Below are positions 1 to 13,900 of a DNA stretch of 64,000 nt, piece after piece. Under the pieces are notes generated by a model that made no database searches, was not told where the DNA came from, and saw only the letters and a program-made list of their open reading frames with translations. Each line of letters begins with the position of its first letter. Positions within the stretch are counted from its first letter, which is position 1. The DNA lies in NCBI GenBank assembly GCA_950097015.1, contig CATNEN010000038.1:17122001-17186000 (forward strand), written 5' to 3'. The position numbers and the translations under genes are program-made. The stretch is from Macrostomum hystrix (Eukaryota; Platyhelminthes; Macrostomidae).

Positions 1-915
1 TTCTCATTGTGCCTCTAATCTGTGGCTGATGACCAGGCCTGATAAGACTGGGGGACAGTGGCTCTGAGGACTGGGGGACAGTGGCTCTGAGGACTGTGGG
101 ACAGCAGCGGCTCTGAGGACTGGGGGACAGTGGCTCTGAGGACTGGGGACAGCAGCGGCTCTGAGGACTGAGGGACAGCAGCGGCTCTGAGGACTGGGGG
201 ACAGTGGCTCTGAGGACTGGGGGACAGCAGCGGCTCTGAGGATTGGGGGACAGCAGCGGCTCTGAGGACTGGGGGACAGTGGCTCTGAGGACTGGGGGAC
301 AGCAGCGGCTCTGAGGACTGGGGGACAGTGGCTCTGAGGACTGTGGGACAGTGGCTCTGAGGACTGTGGGACAGCAGCGGCTCTGAGGACTGGGGGACAG
401 TGGCTCTGAGGACTGGGGACAGCAGCGGCTCTGAGGACTGAGGGACAGCAGTGGCTCTGAGGACTGGGGGACAGTGGCTCTGAGGACTGGGGACAGCAGC
501 GGCTCTGAGGACTGAGGGACAGCAGCGGCTCTGAGGACTGGGGACAGTGGCTCTGAGGACTGGGGACAGCAGCGGCTCTGAGGACTGGGGACAGCAGCGG
601 CTCTGAGGACTGAGGGACAGCAGCGGCTCTGAGGACTGGGGACAGTGGCTCTGAGGACTGGGGGACAGCGGCTCTGAGGACTGGGGGACAGCAGCGGCTC
701 TGAGGACTGGGGGACAGCAGCGGCTCTGAGGATTGGGGGACAGCAGCGGCTCTGAGGACTGGGGGACAGCAGCGGCTCTGAGGACTGGGGGACAGCGGCT
801 CTGAGGACTGGGGGACAGCAGCGGCTCTGAGGACTGGGGGACAGTGGCTCTGAGGACTGGGGGACAGCAGCGGCTCTGAGGACTGGGGGACAGCAGCGGC
901 TCTGAGGACTGGGGG
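1..915. repeat. Minisatellite array, mixed 23- and 26-bp units
   Basis: Tandem array running from the left window edge. Each unit carries GGCTCTGAGGACTGGGG followed by GACAGT (short form) or GACAGCAGC (long form). Units vary by one or a few bases and the array ends in unique AT-rich DNA near 915. Open frames across it, with Ser/Pro/Gln-rich translations on the minus strand, come from the repeat. The true length is unknown because the window starts inside the array. Confidence 0.95.
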
Positions 916-929
916 CATAGCGAACAGAA

Positions 930-3900
930 TGAACCCTGATAGTTCTCCACAATTGGGATTTAGCACTGATTTGAAATTTGCATTGACGCAAAGCAATACA
1001 TTCTACTCACAAGTAGGAGATAAAAAATGTTGTCCTCAGTTCATATGAAAATTAACAAATTGTGTTGCATGGAATAAAATAAAAAATGGAAGAACGCCTT
1101 TAGGTTTCTGATGATTTGTAGCTTTGCACTCTTGTTGATGCAGTTTTTAAGTAAACTCTCCTAAACTGACACTTGCTGCCAGAAAAAAGCCAGAACAAGA
1201 GAGAGAAGGTGAACTTAAGTATATTTAATAATATATATGCATATTATGTGTGTATGCAAATATATGTATTAAAAATGACTCAGCAAATTATGATTTGCGA
1301 AAAAAAAGAAAACAATGCTTTACAGCTCACAATTCCACAGGATTAATTAGAAATTGCAATTAATTTTTTAAGCAAAGAAGTTAACTGCGACACACAAAAA
1401 ATAACATCACAAAACACAGTAAGGGAGGACATCAACAATAAAATGACAAGACGAACAAAATGTGAAAATTCAGTTATTTAACAGTTGTTACCCATTGCAA
1501 ATTCGAATATTTCATGTATGAACGATTAGGCAGGTTAGAAAAAAACACATTAAAAACTTTAAGAAACGGTATGGTTATTTCCGTTTAAATAATAAAAATA
1601 ATAATAATTGTAGTAATAGTAGCATGAGTATGCAGGTTAATAAACGTGCAGATAGATTGCATTAAAATAAGTGATTTAAGAAATATTTTCGTGCTGTCCT
1701 GACGGAATATACACACCTGCATTTATATACTTAAATTTTGAGTAGTTATCTAAAGACAAAAAAGGTCAAAACAAGAAGGGAAGCGAACTGACAAAGTGCA
1801 AATGACAACGCAGTGAACTAGTAGCAGTAAAAATATAAATTTTCTTTTAATTATAGAGAGCTCTCTGACCAGCGTGTGACTATAGAAAAAAATATCTAAA
1901 AATATTTTTTATAGACAAGCTGCACTTCATTTAATTCAGTTAATTCTGATTGGACCAATACTTTCGATTGCTTTGTGATTGGCTAGGAATCAACATATTT
2001 TTTTATTAGGCCGAGAAAATGGTCACACACTTAGACATGTGTGTACAGTACAGTACTCAAGCTAGTTGCATACTGACTAGATTTAATTTACCATCCAAAC
2101 TGAGTGAAAGAATTAACTGACCTGTCCTATACACAGGTCAGTTAATCAGTTTATCTGTTTACTTTATGGACTTAAGATTAAAGGATTAAAATATCTAAAT
2201 TAAGATTTCGCGTTCCACTTAGCTGGCTTGGCTTTGTGTTTGGCTTTAGACCATAGACAAATATTTTACTAAAGTTATGAACATATATATCTCTTGCTAA
2301 CACCACCTAAAATACTTTTAGTCTATGGTCCAAAGCCAAAATCCCGACCAACCGCGAAAATTGGCTTCACTATAGACCCCTCATTGGCAATCAAATTCTA
2401 TGAATAATAAATACTCTCTGACACAAAGAGCTAGACATTAATCTATGGTAGAAGGCAAAGCCAGAAGCTATTGTCTTGCATTGAAACGACAAACAATGAT
2501 CGTTAAAATGCTAGACGCAGTCAACGAAGAAAAAAAACAAAAAAATTGAAATAAGAAAACTAATAGATCAGATCATTAAAACTTAAAGTGCAGAAAAAAT
2601 TCTTTGCTAGCTCGTATCTTACTAGATTGCCATAAATAATAAAAAACGACACTTCAGAGTTCTGAAAACTAAAGCAAACAAAAAAGTGACCAGTTTGTAG
2701 AAAAAAAAATGGTTCACATCCACGCAATTTTATAAATCTCGTATCACAATGTTCATGGGACATCACTTTTTTACACAGAACAAAAATGTACTTTTTAATA
2801 GTCAATCAATCAATCAATCAGTTCAATCAATCCATCAATACTGAGCCAAATCAAAGTGCCTGACAAGATGAGAATATGGAAAAAGTGACTTGGAAATACG
2901 AAAGGGATAAAAAAGTGGGATATATGGGAAAACGCGTAGAAAACTTAATAATTAAATGTGAACTGTGTCGATTATTAAACCGAAAAATAACAGCAAAGTA
3001 ACATATTTTTGAATTCGCGTGAACTCCAGTTTCCAAACTACTTTCTAGTAGTATGAACAATATCGCATTGTAGAAAAAATCTTGGAGGCACTTTTTTTTA
3101 TTCTAGAATCGTCAAACACTTTCATCTTAGAGAATCATAAAGCAACAAGCAATTAATATATACGTTTTTTAATCTATATGTACATTTGCTAAGGTGAAAA
3201 AAACAACAAAATAACAAGCTTGACAAGCCAAATTAATATCCATTCGAAAATGTAAATCTTTAAAACTAAAAAACAACATCATCTTGTAATCTTTATGTGA
3301 CATAGTGCTTTCTTAATCCAGTTTTGTAATATCTTTTAACTGATGTTTAAATTGCTTAATAAATATGCATTCAAACAAATAACTAACGGAATGAAGAACT
3401 GTAACTTTTAACGATTATCCAGATCCGTACGTTTGCGACTTTCACAAAGTTACATTCACAACACAAATTTCTAGTTTCTAGGCAGACACCAACACAGGGT
3501 TAGAACTAGGGTTTTTCAGCATAGTGACAGATATTGCTAGTTTTTTGGATCGGGGTAGATAGTTTTAGTCATTAGGACCATCTCTAGAGATTAATAGATT
3601 AGGATTATCTCTAGAGATTTAGAAATGAGGATTATCTCTTTAGATTATCTCTAGAGATTTAATGATGGGGAGTAACTCTTGGGACTTCTATTTAATTTCT
3701 AGTCAGAGTTCCTACTTAAGCTCAACATATCTAGCACTTTCCTGTGTCATTTTTTCCTGATATCTTTCACTGAGGCAGACACCATATTCTGTGTACGTGA
3801 GACTACGCAGCCGAGGAGAAGCGAGAAGCTGGATCAGTCATGCATTATTATGTGAGAATGGTTGGAATCAGGAGACCGTGCAGACAGGGATAGATACGAG

Positions 3901-4182
3901 CCCTACGGTGCGTGGCGCGGATACCCCCTCACGGAGCAGTCCTTGGTCTAAATCATCCGCGTCAACCCACGCGACCGGGCCACCAACAAAACCACCACCA
4001 GCAGCAGCAGAAGCAGCAGAAGCAGCGGCCTATTGAAATTCTGGGAAGTCATTGTGTTCTAAGCCGTTTGGGATTATGAAAACCGCTTAGCAGTTTCAAG
4101 CAGCTACAGGTACTGTACACACACACACTCTCACATTGCTAGTCAAAAAGCCTGCTTCAATGCGGGCTCTTCACTTAAAACT

Positions 4183-4218
<36 letters not shown>

Positions 4219-4500
4219 AGGCGGATTAAAGCCAAACAAAAGCCAAAAAGGCAGTCACTCGTTCACTCGCTCGCTCTTTCTCTCTCTCTCTAGCAGTGTG
4301 AGCCGAAAACAATGAAAGATGATGATAATGAATCTTTTTGAAGAGGACAACAACAGAGAGAGCCCGCGACAGGTAGATATTGATGTGGGCTCACAGGCAG
4401 TTTGCACTCTCGCACCGACAGAAACTGGGGTTAGCTGGGCTGGGGGTTGCCAGTTCTGATAATGCGGGTTAATAAACTAAATAGATTTGCACATACATTG
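930..4500. other. AT-rich intergenic stretch downstream of the zinc-finger gene
   Basis: No convincing gene is seen. The stretch holds an imperfect hairpin at 2241-2340 (separate entry), short degenerate repeats of TCTCTAGAGATT near 3580-3665, a (CAG)n tract near 4183-4217 and a CT-rich tract near 4270-4295. A plus-strand open frame at 3791-4036 ends in Pro/Ala triplet-repeat sequence and has no family resemblance that I recognise, so it is not called. Confidence 0.5.
2241..2340. repeat. Imperfect inverted repeat, MITE-like hairpin
   Basis: Arms at 2241-2258 and 2321-2338 read TGGCTTTAGACCATAGAC and its complement with one mismatch. The pairing continues imperfectly inward through AT-rich sequence. 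The core CCATAGACAAAT, preceded by GGCTTTAG, matches the arm of the perfect hairpin at 41261-41412 (GGCTTCAGG then CCATAGACAAAT). The two loci therefore look like members of one short hairpin family. Confidence 0.6.
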
Positions 4501-4506
4501 TTATAG

Positions 4507-4512
4507 TTTATT
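4507..4512 (-). promoter_or_regulatory. Polyadenylation signal AATAAA for the zinc-finger gene
   Basis: On the minus strand AATAAA lies about 84 nt beyond the stop codon at 4596, the usual position for a 3' processing signal. Assigned by position only. Confidence 0.5.
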
Positions 4513-4595
4513 ATTATATTATCGCTTCTCGTGTAGTTTCTCACGAGAGAGCAAATAGAAAATGCTTATTCAACTTCAATAATGGACCAAGCACG

Positions 4596-4962
4596 TCAGT
4601 ACTGATGGTGGTACGGATGCTGATATTGCTGATGCTGGGAGGCCATCAGACCACTGCCGTATTGAGTTGTATGCTGCTGCTGCTGCTGCCTGCTGTGGTA
4701 CTGAGTCTGCTGCAGCTGCTGCTGAGCATAGGCAGACTGATGCAGGTGCTGAGGCTGTAAATTCTGCGCAGCATAATAGGACGGTGACAAGTAGTGCTGC
4801 TTGGCGTACGACAGTTGGCCCGGGTGATGAAGCGGATGCTGGAACTGGGTAGCAGGCCCGCTCCGGTAAGGCTGGTCTCTTGGAGTGCAACTGTAGGCAG
4901 ACTGCTGTTGATGCTGCTGATTATGAAGATGATGATAATTTGCAACTGAGCTCTGCTGAAAG

Positions 4963-4995
<33 letters not shown>

Positions 4996-7900
4996 GGCCA
5001 GTAATTACCGTCCGTTGCGCCCGTTTTCCCACCTGTTAATAAGTAGTTGTGCATGGAATATTAGTTTTATATAATAATAATGTCAGAATGAGTGTGAATA
5101 CACATGCCTGACTGTATATACTCGACATATATATATTGATACGAGTACTTTATTCGATGTCATCAATGTCCTATTGATAATGGAGGAATAATTGTAGGAT
5201 AATCCCAGATAATGGAGGAATAATTGTAGGATAATCCCAGATAATGGAGGAATACTTGTAGGATAATCCCAGATAATGGAGGAATAATTGTAGGATAATC
5301 CCAGATAATGGAGGAATAATTGTAGGATAATCCCAGATAATGGAGGAATAATTGTAGGATAATCCCAGATAATGGAGAAATAATTGTAGGATAATCCTTG
5401 ATAATGGAGGAATAATTGTAGGATAATCCCAGATAATGGAGGAATAATTGTAGGATAATCCCAGATAATGGAGGAATAATTGTAGGATAATCCCAGATAA
5501 TGGCGAAATAATTGTAGGATAATCCTAGATAATGGAGGAATAATTGTAGGATAATCCCAGATAATGGAGGAATAATTGTAGGATAATCCTAGATAATGGA
5601 GGAATAATTGTAGGATAATCCTAGATAATGGAGGAATAATTGTAGGATAATCCCAGATAATGGAGGAATAATTGTAGGATAATCCCAGATAATGGCGAAA
5701 TAATTGTAGGATAATCCTAGATAATGGAGGAATAATTGTAGGATAATCCCAGATAATGGAGGAATAATTGTAGGATAATCCCAGATAATGGAGGAATAAT
5801 TGTAGGATAATCCCAGATAATGGAGGAATAATTGTAGGATAATCCTTGCCCGGTTGCCAAAAAAAGTTGAATGGGCCACATTTTTTGGCCCACTAGTGGG
5901 CCAAAGTTTGGTTCTGAGCGGCCCACAGAAAGCCCACATTGACCCACGCTGACCCAGAAAGTGTTTAATGGCAGACACCGGGTCACACGGCGGCTCATAC
6001 GGAGGCCCGTACAGGCCCGTACACGGCGGCCCACACAGGCCCATAAACGGCGGCCCTTACAGGCCCATACACGGCGGCCCATACAGGCCCGTACACGGCG
6101 GCCCATACAGGCCCATACACGGCGGCCCATTTTGGCTTGTATACACTGGCCCTTGATGGCCCATATTGGCCCACAAATACTGCCACATATACCGGCCCAC
6201 ATTGGCCCACACATACTGGCCCATATTGGCCCACATATACTGCCACATATACTGGCCCATATTGGCCCACATATACTGGCCCATATTGGCCCACATATGC
6301 TGCCACATATACTGGCCCATATTGGCCCACATATACTGACCCATATACTGGCCCATATTGGCCCACATATACTGACCCATATTGGCCCACATATGCTGCC
6401 ACATATACTGGCCCATATTGGCCCACATATACTGACCCATATACTGGCCCATATTGGCCCACATATACTGACCCATATTGGCCCACATATGCTGCCACAT
6501 ATACTGGCCCATATTGGCCCACATATACTGGCCCATATTGGCCCACATATACTGGCCCATATTGGCCCACATATACTGGCCCATATTGGCCCACATATAC
6601 TGGCCCATATTGGCCCACATATGCTGCCACATATACTGGCCCATATTGGCCCACATATGCTGCCACATATACTGGCCCATATTGGCCCACATATACTGAC
6701 CCATATTGGCCCATATTGGCCCACATATACTGACCCATATTGGCCCACATATACTGACCCATATTGGCCCACATATACTGACCCATATTGGCCCATATTG
6801 GCCCACATATACTGACCCATATTGGCCCACATATGCTGCCACATATACTGGCCCATATTGGCCCACATATACTGGCCCATATTGGCCCACATATACTGGC
6901 CCATATTGGCCCACATATACTGGCCCATATTGGCCCACATATACTGGCCCATATTGGCCCACATATGCTGCCACATATACTGGCCCATATTGGCCCACAT
7001 ATGCTGCCACATATACTGGCCCATATTGGCCCACATATACTGACCCATATTGGCCCATATTGGCCCACATATCCCAGCCTATATTGGCCTACATATACTG
7101 GCCCATATTGGCCCACATACGCTGGTTCATATTGGCCCACATATACTGGCCCATATTGGCCCACATATGCTGGCCCATATTGGCCCACATATACTGGCCC
7201 ATATTGGCTCACATATACTGGCCCATATTGGCCCACATATACTGGCCCATATTGGCCCACATATGCTGGCCCATATTGGCCCACATATACTGGCCCATAT
7301 TGGCCCACATACGCTGGTTCATATTGGCCCACATATACTGGCCCATATTGGCCCACATATGCTGGCCCATATTGGCCCACATATACTGGCCCATATTGGC
7401 CCACATATACTGGCCCATATTGGCCCACATATACTGGCCCATATTGGCCCACATATACTGGCCCATATTGGCCCACATATGCTGGCCCATATTGGCTCAC
7501 ATATACTGGCCCATATTGGCTCACATATGCTGGCCCATATTGGCCCACATATACTGGCCCATATTGGCCCACATATACTGGCCCATATTGGCCCACATAT
7601 ACTGGCCCATATTGGCCCACATATGCTGGCCCATATTGGCCCACATATACTGGCCCATATTGGCTCACATATGCTGGCCCATATTGGCCCACATATGCTG
7701 GCCCATATTGGCTCACATATGCTGGCCCATATTGGCTCACATATGCTGGCCCATATTGGCTCACATATACTGGCCCATATTGGCTCACATATGCTGGCCC
7801 ATATTGGCCCACATATACTGGCCCATATTGGCTCACATATGCTGGCCCATATTGGCTCACATATACTGGCCCATATTGGCTCACATATACTGGCCCATAT

Positions 7901-10900
7901 TGGCCCACATATGCTGGCCCATATTGGCCCACATATACTGACCCATATTGGCTCACATATACTGGCCCATATTGGCCCACATATGCTGGCCCATATTGGC
8001 CCACATATACTGGCCCATATTGGCTCACATATACTGGCCCATATTGGCTCACATATACTGGCCCATATTGGCTCACATATACTGGCCCATATTGGCCCAC
8101 ATATACTGACCCATATTGGCCCATATTGGCCCACATATCCCAGCCTATATTGGCCTACATATACTGGCCCATATTGGCCCACATACGCTGGCCCATATTG
8201 GCTGGTCCATATATTATAGCGCATAGGGCCAAAGTAATTACTAATTACTATAAAAAACAAGTACCTATTTCTCTTTAATACGGCTTGCCTCTTAAATATT
8301 TACTTGCCATGTAACTAATTGTGAATGGATTGTGAATGAGCAATGCTTGTATTGCGCAAAACTTGCACAGCAACATGTGTAGGATACAAGTAGGAAACAA
8401 ATTAATAGAAAGATTGTAACGCATGGATTGATTGGTTGACTGAAAGGTTCAGTCATGTAGGACACATTTGGTTTTCATAACCACATACTCTCCGCTGCAT
8501 CTATAGTCTAGGTTTTCTTCTTCGCTTCAGCAGCTGACAGATCCCGCAATGGCCGCTTACGACGAGGCAACGACTTCATAGCTTCGATAGGCGCTTCAGG
8601 GGGTGTAGGGGGCATCTCGATTGCCCAAAACTGGGCAATAAACACGGCAAAATGAATGGACAGGTTATATTTCATTGTGATATTAAACAAAGTTACATCA
8701 TTTGCGCTGTGCAACTTGGACTTTAAAGTCATAAAAAACGTATTCGAATGCTAGTGAAAAAACAATCCATTTATCTAGCCATTGACAAGCATACGCATTG
8801 GCTATTTAAATCCTTTTGCATGAGCCAATATGGGCCAGTATATGTGGGCCAATATGGGCCAGCATATGTGAGCCAATATGGGCCAGTATATGTGGGCCAA
8901 TATGGGCCAGTATATGTGGGCCAATATGGGCCAGTATATGTGGGCCAATATGGGCCAGCGTATGTGGGCCAATATGGGCCAGTATATGTGGGCCAATATG
9001 GGCCAGTATATGTGGGCCAATATGGGCCAGTATATGTGGGCCAATATGGGCCAGCATATGTGAGCCAATATGGGCCAGTATATGTGGGCCAATATGGGCC
9101 AGCATATGTGAGCCAATATGGGCCAGCATATGTGGGCCAATATGGGCCAGTATATGTGGGCCAATATGGGCCAGCATATGTGAGCCAATATGGGCCAGTA
9201 TATGTGAGCCAATATGGGCCAGTATATGTGGGCCAATATGGGCCAGCGTATGTGGGCCAATATGGGCCAGTATATGTGGGCCAATATGGGCCAGTATATG
9301 TGGGCCAATATGGGCCAGTATATGTGGGCCAATATGGGCCAGCATATGTGAGCCAATATGGGCCAGTATATGTGGGCCAATATGGGCCAGTATATGTGGG
9401 CCAATATGGGCCAGCATATGTGAGCCAATATGGGCCAGTATATGTGGGCCAATATGGGCCAGTATATGTGGGCCAATATGGGCCAGCGCATGTGGGCCAA
9501 TATGGGCCAGCATATGTGAGCCAATATGGGCCAGTATATGTGGGCCAATATGGGCCAGTATATGTGGGCCAGTATATGTGGCAGTATATGTGGGCCAATA
9601 TGGGCCAGTATATGTGGCAGTATATGTGGGCCAATATGGGCCAGTATATGTGGGCCAATATGGGCCAGTATATGTGGCACTATATGTGGGCCAATATGGG
9701 CCAGTATATGTGGGCCAATATGGGCCAGTATATGTGGGCCAATATGGGCCAGTATATGTGAGCCAATATGGGCCAGTATATGTGGCAGCATATGTGGGCC
9801 AATATGGGCCAGTATATGTGGCAGTATATGTGGGCCAATATGGGCCAGTATATGTGGGCCAATATGGGCCAGTATATGTGGGCCAATATGGGCCAGTATA
9901 TGTGAGCCAATATGGGCCAGTATATGTGGCAGCATATGTGGGCCAATATGGGCCAGTATATGTGGCAGTATATGTGGGCCAATATGGGCCAGTATATGTG
10001 GCAGTATATGTGGGCCAATATGGGCCAGTATATGTGGGCCAATATGGGCCAGTATATGTGGCAGTATATGTGGGCCAATATGGGCCAGTATATGGGCCAG
10101 TATATGTGGGCCAATATGGGCCAGTATATGTGGCAGTATATGTGGGCCAATATGGGCCAGTATATGTGGCAGTATATGTGGGCCAATATGGGCCAGTATA
10201 TGTGAGCCAATCTGGGTCAGCATATGTGGGCCAATATGGGCCAGCGCATGTGGGCCAATATGGGCCAGCATTCTTGGGTCACAATAGTGGGCCGAAAGTG
10301 GGCTGAATTGGACATTCGGCTCGTTATATGGGCCAATTATTAATGGGCTCTTAATGGGCCTATGTGGGCCACTTGTTGGCCCATCTATATGTGGGCCGAA
10401 ACTGGGCAAAAAGCCCGCAAATTGGGCTAAAAGGCACTGGCCCACTGTTGGCCCACTGAAAAGCCCATACTTGCATGAAAAAAGCCCTTTGGTTTGGCAA
10501 CCGGGTTGATAATGGAGGAATAATTGTAGGATAATCCCAGATAATGGAGGAATAATTGTAGGATAATCCCAGATAATGGAGGAATAATTGTAGGATAATC
10601 CTTGATAATGGAGGAATAATTGTAGGATAATCCTTGATAATGGAGGAATACTTGTAGGATAATCCCAGATAATGGAGGAATAATTGTAGGATAATCCCAG
10701 ATAATGGAGGAATAATTGTAGGATAATCCCAGATAATGGAGGAATAATTGTAGGATAATCCTTGATAATGGAGGAATAATTATAGGATAATCCCAGATAA
10801 TGGAGGAATAATTGTAGGATAATCCCAGATAATGGAGGAATAATTGTAGGATAATCCCTGATAATAAAGGAATAATTGCAAGATAATCTATGAAATAAAA

Positions 10901-13900
10901 ATCCACTCTAATAATGAAAGCCTCACTGCTCAAACTAAAGAAGCTACCCGGAAGCAGAATAGCATGGCAACAATGGGGAGGGGAGGGCATGGCAAATTAT
11001 TTTGTTTTCCAATACAAAAGGGAGATGAGAAGAGCGCATTGTCGCATGGAGGCAGCAGACACAGAACAGGCACAAAGAGATCGCGTGCCGCATATGCAAG
11101 AAAAATAATGGAGAGAGAGAAAGAGAAAAAAATAGGACGACTGCCGAGGCCAAATTTTTTTCCCACCCAAATCCCAATCGCACTGCCCAACCCCTACACC
11201 GGAGGTGGGTCGAAATCCTTCAAACGCGTCAACCCCTCTCAGATCCCCAGACCACAAAAACCCGGTCTCCGCCCCTCTAACGGCCGTCGAGATCAACGGA
11301 AGACGGAGGCAGAAAACAGAGATACAGAGAGGGAGGGGAGACAGGAGACAGCTACGAACCGACTAAGCCAAGAAGAGTCGTGGGAGATTTTTGTTCCAGT
11401 TAAGTACTAACAGTGCGACACACACACACACACTCCCGGGGTTGGGTCGGGAGCGGATTTGGCGGTGGTGTGGGTGGGTGGGTGCCGTGATGAGGGGATG
11501 GTTGGCTATAGTTTAACGGTGGCGAATAGAATAGACTCCATAAGGTGACTGACTTGGCCATAATATAACACGCGCCTATATATATGTGTGTTAAGAATGG
11601 CAGCGGCCGTGTGACTGACTGGGCCCAGCAGTCGGCAGTTGAAGGAGGGGAGGGGGAGGAATGGGAGGAGTAAGCGGAGAGAGAGAGTGCGCGTGTGAGT
11701 GAGAGCAGTTGCCCTTACTTCTGCCATAGCCTCTCTATATTGCACACATATGTATGGTACATATATATGTATATATTCTCTCTTCCTGGCTCGCTAAATC
11801 GCCCCTTGGCGGCTCTTGGTTGAGGACACACAGAGAGAGAGAGAGGCCGCGTGGGCCTTCTGAGGTTTTAGGAAGGGTGCGGTATCCCAAAGCATAGGGC
11901 CAACAGCGCTTAGCCTTATAATTCCGATCCTACCCGACCAACCCCCACCCACCTAACCGAAAACTGGCGCGCTTCCCAAAGCCGTCACCCTCGCCCTCAC
12001 AGGACCTACCGCACACAGGCGCACACAGTTCCAACCAAATTAGCTGCCTAATTTTGGAATCCGGCCTCTCACACTCCCTCTCGCACATTTCAACCGGCCC
12101 CCGGCGAATAATGCATAACAGTAAGATATATACTGCCTATTATAATAGGCGTTACTAAAGCCGCACTAACGGATTAGTAGAGGGTGTGGGCTGGGGTGAA
12201 AAAAAGGGAAGAGAGAGAGGCGACTTTCAACTTGCATTCTGCACACACACACACACATGCGTCGCACTAGACTAGAACTAGAAGCCCAGATCCAGATCCC
12301 AGGGTCCCACGATCTCCCAGAGAGAGAGAGAGAGAGAGAGAGGAAGAAGGGAAAAATTGCAGCGCCGCCATCTCCTCATCCCGCGGGCAGTTCCCCAATT
12401 CACGCTTATATCCCCAGTTGAACACTAAAGGCATAGGAGCAAAGTGGGGATGGCTGGAGGAGGGGAAGCGGGAGACGCAAATCCCTCGCTAATAACCATG
12501 GTCCCAGCCACCGACGCCGTCACGACCACCCGCCCACCCATTTCCCGTTTCCCGTCTCCTCCTACTCCGCCCTTAGGGGGGGAACCGCCGCAATCTCCCC
12601 CCCGAGGGGATTAGCGGGGGAAACAGACACAGAAGGAGATGGGGAGAGAGAGAAAGGCAGCAGAGGCGGCATAGGGAAAGGACCACGTTGGACCAGAAAA
12701 AAGCAAGGCGTCCGCCGGCTCTGCCATCCAAAGTCCCCGCAGCCTCCAAATCCAAGCCAACCAACCCCGCGTTCCCCCCCACTGGGATCTGGGCCGTCCA
12801 GCTAGTCAGTCGACCAGAAAAAAAACCGGCCGGTATGGCAAGGACAGCAACCACCCCGCCTTAGCTCCCAACCCCACGAAGCCAACCACCTCGACACACA
12901 GTGAGTAGGATACAGAGCTAGAGCACAACGATGTGAGAGTGCCAGCTAAGCAGACCAGAGCAGAGCTTCTTCTTCTAGAGAGTCCTCTAAGAGGCTGGCC
13001 CGCCTTCACCGACGACAGTCGTTTCCTTCAAACTAACCCCCTGCCAAACCATTCTAGCCGGGGGTAAAAAATAAAAAAGTAAGTAAAAAGTAAAAAATAA
13101 GTGTTGGTGACCACACGACTGACTTGGCATGACTTCACTGGATAGGATTTAAAATGGAATCCCATCCCAGAAGGCATGAAGAGTTAACCCCAAGTGAGAA
13201 TGAAATCCCATCCCAGGAGAATCAAGACTAATATCAAGTGGGAATGAAATCCATTCCCAGGAGAATCAAGAGTTACCCCAAGTGGGAATGAAATCCCGTC
13301 CCAGAAGGCATGAAGAGTTAACCCATTTGGGAATGAAATCCCATCCCAGGAGAATCAAGACTAACCTCAAATGAGAATGAAATCCCATCCCAGGAGAATC
13401 AAGACTAAAATCAGGTGGGAATGAAATCCATTCCCAGGAGAATCAAGAGTTACCCCAAGTGGGAATGAAATCCCATCCCAGGAGAATCAAGAGTTACCCC
13501 AAGTGGGAATGAAATCCCATTCCAGGAGAATCAAGAGTTACCCCAAGTGGGAATGAAATCCCATCCCAGGAGAATCAAGAGTTACCCCAAGTGGGAATGA
13601 AATCCCATTCCAGGAGAATCAAGAGTTACCCCAAGCGGGAATGAAATCCCATCCCAGGAGAATCAAGAGTTACCCCAAGTGGGAATGAAATCCCATCCCA
13701 GGAGAATCAAGACTAACATTAAGTAGGAATGAAATCCATTCCCAGGAGAATCAAGAGTTACCCCAAGTGGGAATGAAATCCCATCCCAGGAGAATCAAGA
13801 GTTACCCCAAGTGGGAATGAAATCCCATCCCAGGAGAATCAAGACTAACATTAAGTGGGAATGAAATCCATTCCCAGGAGAATCAAGAGTTACCCCAAGT

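Larger units (their letters stand above)
5849..10505. mobile_element. Foldback-type transposable element with satellite arms
   Basis: The element starts with CCCGGTTGCCAAA at 5849 and ends with its exact complement at 10493-10505. The flanks are CCTTG on the left and TTGATAATGG on the right. An intact minisatellite junction reads CCTTGATAATGG, so TTG (5846-5848 and 10506-10508) is a candidate 3-bp target duplication. The left arm (5849 to about 8214) and right arm (about 8818 to 10505) consist mainly of one 24-bp satellite in opposite orientations, each unit holding two GGCCCA motifs. A spacer of about 600 bp separates the arms. Near the left end is a perfect 20-bp palindrome, TTGGCCCACTAGTGGGCCAA (5885-5904). 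No transposase frame is visible, so the element is probably non-autonomous. Long inverted arms built of tandem repeats are the hallmark of foldback elements; the superfamily is not determined. Confidence 0.8.

Noticed and set aside
3791-4036. Plus-strand frame of 81 codons ending in Pro/Ala repeats
   Set aside because: No recognisable domain; the tail is triplet-repeat translation. An alternative frame through 3870-3950 has an immediate upstream stop.
5717-8278. Very long open frames (up to about 713 codons) with Gly-Gln-Tyr-Pro type repeats on both strands
   Set aside because: The 24-bp satellite unit has no stop codon in any frame, so all six frames stay open. There is no start context, no non-repeat domain and no codon bias.
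8748-10445. Long open frames on both strands of the right foldback arm
   Set aside because: Same 24-bp repeat artefact as the left arm.
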